Part shown: one piece after another, positions 1-5,383 of the stretch
How positions within the stretch are numbered: the first letter of the stretch is position 1
Layout: each line of letters starts with the position of its first letter
Assembly (NCBI GenBank): GCA_002451435.1
Contig: DKCF01000037.1
Location: 1-5,768, forward strand
DNA from: Bifidobacterium sp. UBA6881
GTDB lineage: Bacteria > Actinomycetota > Actinomycetes > Actinomycetales > Bifidobacteriaceae
Reading direction: 5' to 3'
Length of the DNA: 5,768 nucleotides
Position numbers and translations under genes: made by a program
Notes under the pieces: model-generated
Told to the model about the DNA's origin: nothing
The model's database searches: none
The model's input: only the letters and a program-made list of their open reading frames with translations

Positions 1-350
1 CGCTCCGGCGTCATCGCCTTGACTTTGCCGGATTCGATGATGCGGCGGCCGAAGAAATGGCCGATCCAGTAATTGCACTGGTCTCCGATGATCGGCGCGC
101 ACCACACGACCGGCAGCAACGCGACCAGCGGCAGCGCGGAGACGCCGGTCTTGGCGTCGGGCGCGGCGAAGAAGCCGGCCGCGAACAGCAGCGAATCGCC
201 GGGCAGGAACGGGAAGAACACCACGCCCGTCTCGACGAAGACGATGAGGAAAATGAATCCGAGGGTAGGCGCCACGCCCATGGCGATCCAACTGGCGATC
301 GCGGTGCGCGGGTCCTTGAGCAGGTTGACGAAGAAATTGATGATTCCCAT
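1..350 (-). CDS. DedA family membrane protein, N-terminal part (cut by the left edge)
   Basis: Translating the minus strand from the ATG at 350 gives 116 residues that stay open to the window edge. The start is MGIINFFVNL, followed by a hydrophobic segment (about residues 28-48) and the stretch ETGVVFFPFLPGDSLLF. That stretch matches the conserved E-x-G...FLPGDxLL signature of DedA/SNARE-associated membrane proteins. A second hydrophobic region (about residues 71-90) leads into GDQCNYWIGHFFGRR, the conserved G(D/N)xxxYxxGxxxG area of the family. DedA proteins are polytopic inner-membrane proteins linked to lipid scrambling or flipping and membrane homeostasis; the substrate here is unknown. 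No in-frame start lies just upstream of the ATG, and only a weak GAGAG-type ribosome site precedes it. The C-terminal half is missing. Family assignment is confident; a specific paralogue name is not possible. Confidence 0.9.
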   Translation of the reverse strand, partial: MGIINFFVNLLKDPRTAIASWIAMGVAPTLGFIFLIVFVETGVVFFPFLPGDSLLFAAGFFAAPDAKTGVSALPLVALLPVVWCAPIIGDQCNYWIGHFFGRRIIESGKVKAMTPE

Positions 351-589
351 AGGCTTTGTGATAGGTCTCTCTGTGAGTCTCTTATTTGACGGCCCGTCGG
401 CTTGGCGCCGGACCGCATACGGTTTTACGCAAAGTCCGCATGAATGGACGCCGATGAACGCGGCCGTTACGCGGACAAGCCACGGCACCAGCCTACCAGC
501 GAACCGCCCATTCGGTCTGTGAGGGTGCATACGGGTGGCAAATCTGCACATATGCGTTCGGTATGTCGAATAGCGATGCGTCGAATCGT

Positions 590-737
590 GATGCCGGATT
601 GCAGTGCGGCGGAATACGCTTGCGAATGATGCCGAGCCGGCATCGCGGATTGTTCGGATTGGAGTGGAAGGGATGTTGGGCGCGGGCTGATGCCGGCAAC
701 GCGGTTGCGGGCCCAGAACAAACCGTGCGGCGGCATC
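590..737. repeat. Cluster of the 7-mer GATGCCG/CGGCATC, including a small hairpin
   Basis: The word is at 590-596, 628-634 and 689-695 on the plus strand and at 638-644 and 731-737 on the minus strand. The pair 628-634/638-644 forms a 7-bp stem with a three-base AGC loop. A second imperfect hairpin lies at 693-711. No T-run follows either stem, so these are not intrinsic terminators. They could be regulator half-sites or simply a word favoured in this genome. Confidence 0.35.
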
Positions 738-794
738 CCGATGCGGCGGTCCTGTGCCGCGTCGGCCGCTCTTGGGCACGCTGTGGGCAATACT

Positions 795-800
795 GGGAGA
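795..800 (+). promoter_or_regulatory. Ribosome binding site deciding the rsmI start
   Basis: GGGAGA ends 10 nt before the ATG at 811 but only 1 nt before the ATG at 802. This favours 811 as the initiation codon. A second GGAG at 804-807 is only 3 nt from that ATG. Confidence 0.5.
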
Positions 801-810
801 CATGGAGAAC

Positions 811-1857
811 ATGAGCGAACAGAAGACCGAAGATTCCGTCGTCAAGGCAGCCGCTGGAGGGAATGCTTCGGTAGTTGCCGGACAGAATGGTTCCGCGGAT
901 CTCACCGCGGAAAACGCCGCAGGGGAGCCGCGGCATGCGGAATCCGGACTTGACGGCCTGGTCTCCGACGTCGACGTTCCGCAGGGCACGGTGGTCCTCG
1001 CCGCGACGCCGATCGGCAACACCGCAGACGCGTCCGCGCGGCTGATCGCCCTCATGGAGGGCGCGGACATCGTGGCGGCCGAAGACACACGCCGCCTGTA
1101 TGCGCTTGCGAATCGTCTGGGAATCCACGTTTCCGGCAAGGTGGTGGCCTACCACGACCATAACGAGCGTGACAAGGCCGATGGTCTGCTCGACCAAGTG
1201 GAACAAGGCGCGACCGTGCTGGTCGTCTCCGATGCCGGCATGCCCACCATCAACGATCCCGGTCTGGCGATTGTCCGCAGGGCCATCGACCGTGGACTGC
1301 CCGTCACCTGCGCTCCTGGCCCTTCGGCGGTGCTGGACGCGCTGTGCCTGTCGGGTCTGCCGACCGACCGCTTCTGCTATGAGGGATTCCTGCCGCGCAA
1401 GCATTCCGAACGCGTGCAGCACCTTCGTGCGCTCAAATCCGAACGCCGGACCATCGTGTTCTATGAGACGCTGCACCGTATTGACGACTCCATGGCCGAT
1501 TTGCTGGATGTGTTCGGACCGAATCGCAGAATGGCGTTGTGCCGTGAGCTCACCAAGGACTACGAGCAGATCCGTCGTGGAACCATCGTCGAAATCCGTC
1601 AAAGCGTGATCGACGAGCCTCCGCGAGGTGAAATGGTGCTGGTCATCGCCGGCGCATCCGAGGAAGAGGCCGACGCCGCCGCTCCGACGACCTTATCGAT
1701 CGAGGACCTTGCGGTGCTGTCCATCGATCGCGCGCAGGAAGACAATCTGCGTATCAAGGACGCGATCGCGCAGGTGATCGCCGAGCATCCGCTCGCCGAC
1801 GGTTCGCTCGCGAATCGCAAGCAGGTGTACAACGCGGTGCTGAAGCTCAGAGGCTGA
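811..1857 (+). CDS. rsmI: 16S rRNA (cytidine(1402)-2'-O)-methyltransferase RsmI
   Basis: RsmI uses S-adenosylmethionine to 2'-O-methylate C1402 in the 16S rRNA decoding centre, working alongside RsmH, which N4-methylates the same base. The 348-aa product carries the hallmarks of the family (tetrapyrrole methylase fold): ATPIGN at residues 65-70, AAEDTRR at 89-95, YHDHNER at 114-120, VSDAGMPTINDPG at 139-151, APGPSAVLDAL at 168-178, GLPTDRFCYEGFLPRK at 182-197, FYETLHR at 217-223, and RELTKDYE...RGEMVLVI at 245-279. It is longer than E. coli RsmI (about 286 aa). The extra length is an Ala/Gly/Glu-rich N-terminal stretch of about 55 residues, which looks disordered, and a C-terminal tail past residue 282 with a helical region ending in NRKQVYNAVLKL. 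In-frame ATGs at 802 and 754 are alternatives; 811 is chosen for its ribosome-site spacing. The gene appears monocistronic, convergent with the gene pair to its right. Confidence 0.95.
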   Translation: MSEQKTEDSVVKAAAGGNASVVAGQNGSADLTAENAAGEPRHAESGLDGLVSDVDVPQGTVVLAATPIGNTADASARLIALMEGADIVAAEDTRRLYALANRLGIHVSGKVVAYHDHNERDKADGLLDQVEQGATVLVVSDAGMPTINDPGLAIVRRAIDRGLPVTCAPGPSAVLDALCLSGLPTDRFCYEGFLPRKHSERVQHLRALKSERRTIVFYETLHRIDDSMADLLDVFGPNRRMALCRELTKDYEQIRRGTIVEIRQSVIDEPPRGEMVLVIAGASEEEADAAAPTTLSIEDLAVLSIDRAQEDNLRIKDAIAQVIAEHPLADGSLANRKQVYNAVLKLRG

Positions 1858-2175
1858 TATTCCGCGCGGGCTTGTGGCATGGTTCGCGCTGGCACGGCTC
1901 TTGAAACAGTCGTCAGAGGTTGGATATTTCGTGCGAGGCTTGTGGCGGCTCGTTTACATCGGCTTGTGCCGGTTCGCGTCGGTATGGGCGGTCGCGTGCC
2001 GGCTTATGCCGGTTTGTGCGAATTTGTGTCGACATGGGCGGCTGCATGCCGGTTCTGCAGGTTCGTGCGGTTGCGTGTTGGGCTGTGCGTTTGCATGTTG
2101 GTTCGCGTCGGTTGGTGCCGATCTGTGCGGTTGCGCTTCGACACACAACATGTCGGTCATGCGGAGTGCGCCGGG
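1858..2175. other. Convergent intergenic region between rsmI and the LRV-domain gene
   Basis: About 318 bp with no credible gene. Frames stay open only because the tract is so poor in A. No clear intrinsic terminator (stem plus T-run) follows rsmI. Most of the region is taken up by the degenerate G+T-rich repeat described separately. Confidence 0.6.
1961..2140. repeat. Degenerate G+T-rich, A-poor repeat tract
   Basis: Counted by hand over these 180 bases the plus strand has 73 G, 57 T, 40 C and only 10 A. Exact words recur at spaced intervals: GGTTCGCGTCGGT at 1971-1983 and 2100-2112, GTGCGGTTGCG at 2065-2075 and 2125-2135, and ATGGGCGG at 1984-1991 and 2034-2041. Related GTGCCGG and GTGCGG units fill the space between. 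The tract looks like a decayed short tandem repeat. A transcript reading leftward out of the LRV gene would be C- and A-rich with few U, the composition typical of Rho loading sites; that role is inference. Confidence 0.6.
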
Positions 2176-2553
2176 TTATGCGCTGTCGTGCGCTTCCAAG
2201 GATTCCAGAAGAATATTGAGCGCCTCGCCCACGTCCTTTCCGCCGACTTGTGCCAGATATTCCAGCATCGCGGGCGTGGCGGCGGGATTGGCCACCAGCC
2301 AGCGTCGCAGATGTGGCGCGTATTCGGCGATATGCCACAGCACGTCCTGCGGCGTATCGGGACTGCACGCCATCAGCGGCGTCAACGCGATAGGTGGTGT
2401 CGGCGGTTCCACCAGCATTTTCGGCCGCGGCTGCGGCTGGTAATCCGGCAGTCGATGGCGTCCGCGTCGGAGTCCGTGCCGGCGGCCGCTCGCCGCATGA
2501 CGCGACATGCGTTTATGGGCTTTGCGCGAATGCCGCGCGCAGGATGCTCTCAT
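2176..2553 (-). CDS. Small basic protein with a variant leucine-rich-repeat (LRV) domain
   Basis: The 125-aa product has three parts. Residues 1-35 are strongly basic (18 of 35 are Arg, His or Lys). Residues 36-65 are proline-rich. Residues 66-120 form a compact helical domain with DTPQDVLWHIAEYAPHLRRW, then LVANPAATPAMLEYLA, then an acidic tail. The pattern T-x-x-x-L-x-x-I-A...P-x-L-R-x-x-L-x-x-N-P...L-x-x-L is the variant leucine-rich-repeat domain that recurs in bifidobacterial proteins, usually as a presumed protein-interaction module. The start ATG overlaps the stop of the upstream gene as ATGA, and GGGGAGG lies 5 nt ahead of it, so the start is well supported and translation is probably coupled. 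The basic head suggests nucleic-acid or acidic-partner binding, which is inference. No catalytic residues are recognised and the function is unknown. Confidence 0.75.
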   Translation of the reverse strand: MRASCARHSRKAHKRMSRHAASGRRHGLRRGRHRLPDYQPQPRPKMLVEPPTPPIALTPLMACSPDTPQDVLWHIAEYAPHLRRWLVANPAATPAMLEYLAQVGGKDVGEALNILLESLEAHDSA

Positions 2554-3101
2554 CCGGCCCTCCCCTCAAGCGTGAGAAAGAATTTGCGTGCCCAGCACGC
2601 ATTGCGCGTATGCTTGCTTTCCTCCATGATGCGCAGGCATTCATCGGGGCGGAAACGGAACTCCTGCATCAGCATGCAGACGATTTCGCCGACCAAAGGC
2701 TCCTTGACGGCGGTGCAATTCAATGCCAGATCGCATGCCGTGCGCGCAGGCGTGGTGATATTGACCAAGCCGATTTGCGTGACGTGCTTGCTCAAGGTTC
2801 TGCGATTGAACACGTTGATTTTGAGACCATACCGCGCCGCGCGATAATGCGATCGCGCGATGATATCGATGGCCTCCGGGAAAATCCCTCCCAGCCATAC
2901 CCATGCGGCGGTGCCCGCGCATGCCACCGATCTGCCGGGCAGCATCGGCGCGATGATGCTGGCGCGGCCGAAAAGCGTGCTCGCGTCCTGGAGCGAATAG
3001 GCGTTGTCGTCATTGAGTTTGCACAATGTGCTCGAATCCGACAGCAGATTCAAACACATCGGTCCGGGCAGGTCGTTGCCCTCGAAAAGCGGTGCGTCCA
3101 T
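2550..3101 (-). CDS. AbiEi-type antitoxin-like protein (putative)
   Basis: The 183-aa product contains a central stretch (residues 58-127) of the kind seen in actinobacterial AbiEi-like proteins: SVACAGTAAWVWLGG, then a beta-rich stretch with YGLKINVF and TQIGLVNITTPARTACDLAL. The 'H/G-x-TAA...LG', 'G(L)xI' and 'I/VTTPxRTxxDLA' order is typical of type IV antitoxin AbiEi C-terminal regions, where the protein represses its own operon and counteracts a nucleotidyltransferase toxin. A classical N-terminal winged helix is not obvious here, and no AbiEii-type toxin is adjacent. The C-terminal part (130-183) is helical with a basic end. It is followed with a 4-bp overlap by the LRV-domain gene, so the two form an operon. 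The ATG at 3101 has no strong ribosome site; GTG at 3107 and ATG at 3059 are alternatives, and a longer form from 3263 would run through the DnaA-box-like cluster and looks unlikely. Family assignment is from pattern recall only. Confidence 0.6.
   Translation of the reverse strand: MDAPLFEGNDLPGPMCLNLLSDSSTLCKLNDDNAYSLQDASTLFGRASIIAPMLPGRSVACAGTAAWVWLGGIFPEAIDIIARSHYRAARYGLKINVFNRRTLSKHVTQIGLVNITTPARTACDLALNCTAVKEPLVGEIVCMLMQEFRFRPDECLRIMEESKHTRNACWARKFFLTLEGRAG
2559..2567 (-). promoter_or_regulatory. Strong ribosome binding site for the LRV-domain gene
   Basis: On the minus strand GAGGGGAGG ends 5 nt before the ATG at 2553, inside the last codons of the upstream gene. It fixes the start of the LRV gene and indicates translational coupling through the ATGA overlap. 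Confidence 0.75.
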
Positions 3102-3153
3102 AGCCACACCGTATCGGATGCGTGACGATGCGCGCCACCCGGTCCGGGAAAAA

Positions 3154-3213
3154 TGTGAATAAGTGGATAACCGCCGACGCACTTCATCGCAATGTGAATA
3201 ATCATGTGGACAA
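3154..3213 (-). promoter_or_regulatory. Cluster of four DnaA-box-like sites in one orientation
   Basis: Read on the minus strand, the 9-mers are TTATTCACA (3154-3162), TTATCCACT (3162-3170, sharing one base with the first), TTATTCACA (3193-3201) and TTGTCCACA (3205-3213). Two match the relaxed DnaA-box consensus TTATNCACA exactly. One matches the TTGTCCACA form preferred in high-GC actinobacteria, and one differs from TTATCCACA at the last base. The sites form two pairs, and AATGTGAATAA (3152-3162, 3191-3201) is an exact direct repeat. The cluster sits in the divergent region between the AbiEi-like gene and metG, 53-112 nt upstream of the first and 93-152 nt upstream of the second. Binding by DnaA is inferred; another regulator could use the same repeat. 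Confidence 0.5.
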
Positions 3214-3291
3214 CCATGTGCCGCCGATGCGGCGCGTACCGGCCGCGCTCCCGGCTCCGGCATGGCTGGTTCCGCGGGATATGGCGCTTTG

Positions 3292-3297
3292 TATAAT
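3292..3297 (+). promoter_or_regulatory. metG promoter -10 element
   Basis: A perfect TATAAT ends 8 nt before the metG ATG. With normal spacing transcription would begin at about 3303-3306, at or just before the start codon, so the mRNA would be leaderless. No Shine-Dalgarno sequence precedes the ATG, which agrees. No good -35 is seen at the usual distance (about 3269-3274). Confidence 0.65.
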
Positions 3298-3305
3298 CAA
3301 GCACC

Positions 3306-5168
3306 ATGAGTCATATTTTGGTGAATGTTGCTTGGCCGTACGCTAACGGCCCTCGTCATATCGGCCACGTCGCCGGTTTCGGCGTGCCCTCCGACGTGTA
3401 TGCGCGCTATGAGCGCATGAAGGGCAATGACGTGCTGATGGTGTCCGGCACCGACGAGCACGGCACCCCTATTCTGGTGGAGGCCGACAAGGAAGGCGTG
3501 AGCGCCCAGGAGCTTGCGAACCGCTACAACCGCGTGATCGCCAAGGATCTGTGCGATCTCGGCCTGAGCTACGACCTGTTCACCCGCACCACCACCGGCA
3601 ACCACGAGAAGGTCGTGCAGGAACTGTTCAAGCAGTGCCTGGAGAACGGCTACATCTACAAGGGCACCCAGAAGGTCGCCATCTCACCGTCCACCGGCCG
3701 CACCCTGCCGGACCGTTACATCGAAGGCACCTGCCCGATCTGCGGTGCCGACGGCGCCCGCGGCGACCAGTGCGACGCCTGCGGCAACGAGCTCGACCCG
3801 GACGAGCTGCTCAACCCGGTGTCCAAGATCAACGGCGAGACCCCGCGCTTCGAGGAGACCGAGCATTTCTTCCTCGACCTTCCGGCGCTCGCCGAAGCCA
3901 ACCTCGCATGGCTGAAGACCCGTGAGGGCTGGCGCACCAACGTCATCAACTTCTCCATCGGCCTGTTCAAGGAAGTCAAGCCGCGCGCCATCACGCGCGA
4001 CATCGACTGGGGCATTCCGGTGCCGGTCAAGGGTTGGATCGACAACCCGAACAAGAAGCTGTACGTGTGGTTCGACGCCGTGATCGGATATCTGTCCGCA
4101 TCCATCGAATGGGCCCGCCGCAAGGGCGACCCGGAGGCGTGGCGCGCCTGGTGGAACGATCCGACCACCCCGGGCTACTACTTCATGGGCAAGGACAACA
4201 TCACGTTCCACTCCCAGATTTGGCCTTCCGAGATGCTGGCCTACAACGGTCAGGGTTCCAAGGGCGGCGAGACCGGCAAGCTCGGCCCGCTGAACATGCC
4301 GGAGCAGGTCGTGGCTTCCGAGTTCATGACCATGGAGGGCAAGAAGTTCTCGTCCTCCCGCGGCATCGTCATCTACGTGAAGGACATCCTCGCCCGCTAC
4401 CCCGTGGACGCCGTGCGCTACTACATCTCCGTCGCGGGGCCGGAGAACTCCGACTCCGACTTCACTTGGGCCGAGTTCGTGCGCCACAACAACGAGGAGC
4501 TCGCCGCTTCCTGGGGCAACCTGGTGAACCGTGTGGCCAACCTCATCAACAAGAACTTTGGCGAGATTCCGGCGTTCGACGAAGCCTCCGCCACCGATGA
4601 GGACCGTGCGCTGCTGGCTGAGACCAAGGCCGCGTTCGAAACCGTCGGCGGACTCATTGAGAACCACCGTCAGAAGAACGCGCTGTCCGAGGCGATGCGC
4701 GTGGTCGGCGATATCAACAAGTACATCTCCGCCACCGAACCGTGGAAGATCAAGGGCAACCCGGTTCGTCTCGGCACCGTTCTGCATGTCGCCGCGCAGG
4801 CCGTGTCCGACGCCAACCACCTGCTGGCGCCGTTCCTGCCACACTCCGCACAGAAGGTGTGGGAGGCACTCGGCGGTACCGGCACCTTCTCGCCGCTGCC
4901 GCATATCGAAGAGGTCGAGGATCTCGACAAGCCGGGCTTCAAGTACCCGATCATCACGGGCGACTACAAGCTGGGCGTGAACGTGCATTCGTGGGCTTCC
5001 GAGCCGATTGTCGCCGGCACTCCGGTGCCGAAGCCGCACCCGATCTTCGCGAAGATCCCGCCGGAAGCCGTCGAGGAGGAGCTTGCCCGCTTCGATGCCG
5101 AGCTGAAGGCTCGTCGCGAGGCCGAAGCCGCTCGTCTTGCCGCGGAAAAGGCCAAGCTCGAGAACTGA
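3306..5168 (+). CDS. metG: Methionyl-tRNA synthetase (MetRS)
   Basis: MetRS is a cytoplasmic class I aminoacyl-tRNA synthetase that uses ATP to charge initiator and elongator tRNAMet with methionine. The 620-aa product is complete. NVAWPYANGPRHIGH (residues 7-21) contains the HIGH signature. The connective domain carries a CPIC...CDAC zinc knuckle (C143, C146, C156, C159). KLYVWFDAVIGYLSAS (251-266) and the GKDNITFHSQIWP stretch (295-307) belong to the methionine and ATP site. The KMSKS loop reads KFSSS (347-351), keeping the first lysine but not the second, as in some bacterial and archaeal or eukaryotic-type enzymes. The anticodon-binding helical domain follows, with SWGNLVNRVANLINKNFGEIP (402-422) and PW at 479-480. 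The C-terminus (588-620) is a charged helix rich in Glu, Ala, Arg and Lys. The extra C-terminal tRNA-binding OB-fold domain of E. coli MetG is absent. The gene has its own promoter and a strong terminator behind it. Confidence 0.98.
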   Translation: MSHILVNVAWPYANGPRHIGHVAGFGVPSDVYARYERMKGNDVLMVSGTDEHGTPILVEADKEGVSAQELANRYNRVIAKDLCDLGLSYDLFTRTTTGNHEKVVQELFKQCLENGYIYKGTQKVAISPSTGRTLPDRYIEGTCPICGADGARGDQCDACGNELDPDELLNPVSKINGETPRFEETEHFFLDLPALAEANLAWLKTREGWRTNVINFSIGLFKEVKPRAITRDIDWGIPVPVKGWIDNPNKKLYVWFDAVIGYLSASIEWARRKGDPEAWRAWWNDPTTPGYYFMGKDNITFHSQIWPSEMLAYNGQGSKGGETGKLGPLNMPEQVVASEFMTMEGKKFSSSRGIVIYVKDILARYPVDAVRYYISVAGPENSDSDFTWAEFVRHNNEELAASWGNLVNRVANLINKNFGEIPAFDEASATDEDRALLAETKAAFETVGGLIENHRQKNALSEAMRVVGDINKYISATEPWKIKGNPVRLGTVLHVAAQAVSDANHLLAPFLPHSAQKVWEALGGTGTFSPLPHIEEVEDLDKPGFKYPIITGDYKLGVNVHSWASEPIVAGTPVPKPHPIFAKIPPEAVEEELARFDAELKARREAEAARLAAEKAKLEN

Positions 5169-5195
5169 TTTCGGCATAAACGGTTTCATACGTTT

Positions 5196-5235
5196 CGCAC
5201 GATTCCGATTTTCCTATCGAAATCGGAATCGTGCG
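5196..5235. repeat. Perfect 16-bp inverted repeat directly after metG
   Basis: CGCACGATTCCGATTT (5196-5211) pairs perfectly with 5220-5235 across an 8-nt loop. It begins 27 nt after the metG stop. No T-run follows, so by itself it is not a classical intrinsic terminator; it could act as an RNA 3'-end stabiliser or be part of a repeat element. Its outer nine bases (CGCACGATT) recur in the inverted repeat at 5329-5370. Confidence 0.75.
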
Positions 5236-5248
5236 GCAACGGAGATGC

Positions 5249-5319
5249 AAAAATACCCCCTAACCTTTCACCTGCGACCGGATTTAGCCCGCAGGAGCGG
5301 TTAGGGGGTATTTGTTTTT
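5249..5319. terminator. Bidirectional intrinsic terminator between metG and the right-edge gene
   Basis: AAATACCCCCTAACC (5251-5265) pairs perfectly with GGTTAGGGGGTATTT (5299-5313). The 33-nt loop contains a second stem, CCTGCG (5271-5276) with CGCAGG (5290-5295). On the plus strand the stem is followed by TTTGTTTTT (5311-5319). On the minus strand it is followed by TTTTT (5253-5249). It can therefore stop transcription of metG from the left and of the convergent gene from the right. Confidence 0.85.
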
Positions 5320-5328
5320 CTGGTGCTT

Positions 5329-5370
5329 TCGCACGATTGCGAAAAAGTTCCTAAAAATAAAATCGTGCGA
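5329..5370. repeat. 10-bp inverted repeat sharing its arms with the post-metG hairpin
   Basis: TCGCACGATT (5329-5338) pairs with AATCGTGCGA (5361-5370) across a 22-nt A-rich spacer. The same word starts at 5195-5204, and its complement, less the last base, ends at 5235. The terminator is thus bracketed by two palindromes built on one word. Confidence 0.65.
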
Positions 5371-5383
5371 TATCGGGGGTGCT

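Larger units (their letters stand above)
351..810. other. Long divergent intergenic region between the dedA-like gene and rsmI
   Basis: About 460 bp with no convincing gene: the open frames here have no recognisable protein character or ribosome sites. It lies between divergently transcribed genes, so it must carry both promoters, but I find no good -35/-10 pair for either. A weak AATACT at 789-794 sits just ahead of rsmI. The 7-mer GATGCCG or its complement recurs five times between 590 and 737, and 628-644 can form a short hairpin. Confidence 0.6.

Noticed and set aside
493..1602. A 369-codon open frame on the minus strand opposite rsmI
   Set aside because: It lies antisense to a clearly recognised gene and has no family character; it is open because of high-GC codon bias.
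1961..2140. CRISPR array or regular tandem repeat
   Set aside because: Repeat words are short, degenerate and irregularly spaced, with no constant repeat plus unique spacer pattern.
1954..2160. A 68-codon minus-strand frame inside the A-poor tract
   Set aside because: Repeat-derived composition (Thr, Arg, His, Pro), no ribosome site and no recognisable motif.
1879..2847. A 322-codon plus-strand frame across the G+T tract and the minus-strand pair
   Set aside because: The tract stays open because it lacks A, and the rest is antisense to the LRV and AbiEi-like genes; no protein features.
3684..5189. A 501-codon open frame on the minus strand opposite metG
   Set aside because: Its Val/Leu/Arg/Gly-rich translation is the usual antisense shadow of a high-GC gene; metG is certain on the other strand.
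5249..5319. T-box riboswitch linked to metG
   Set aside because: The structure lies downstream of metG, has no T-box sequence or specifier loop, and fits a bidirectional terminator.
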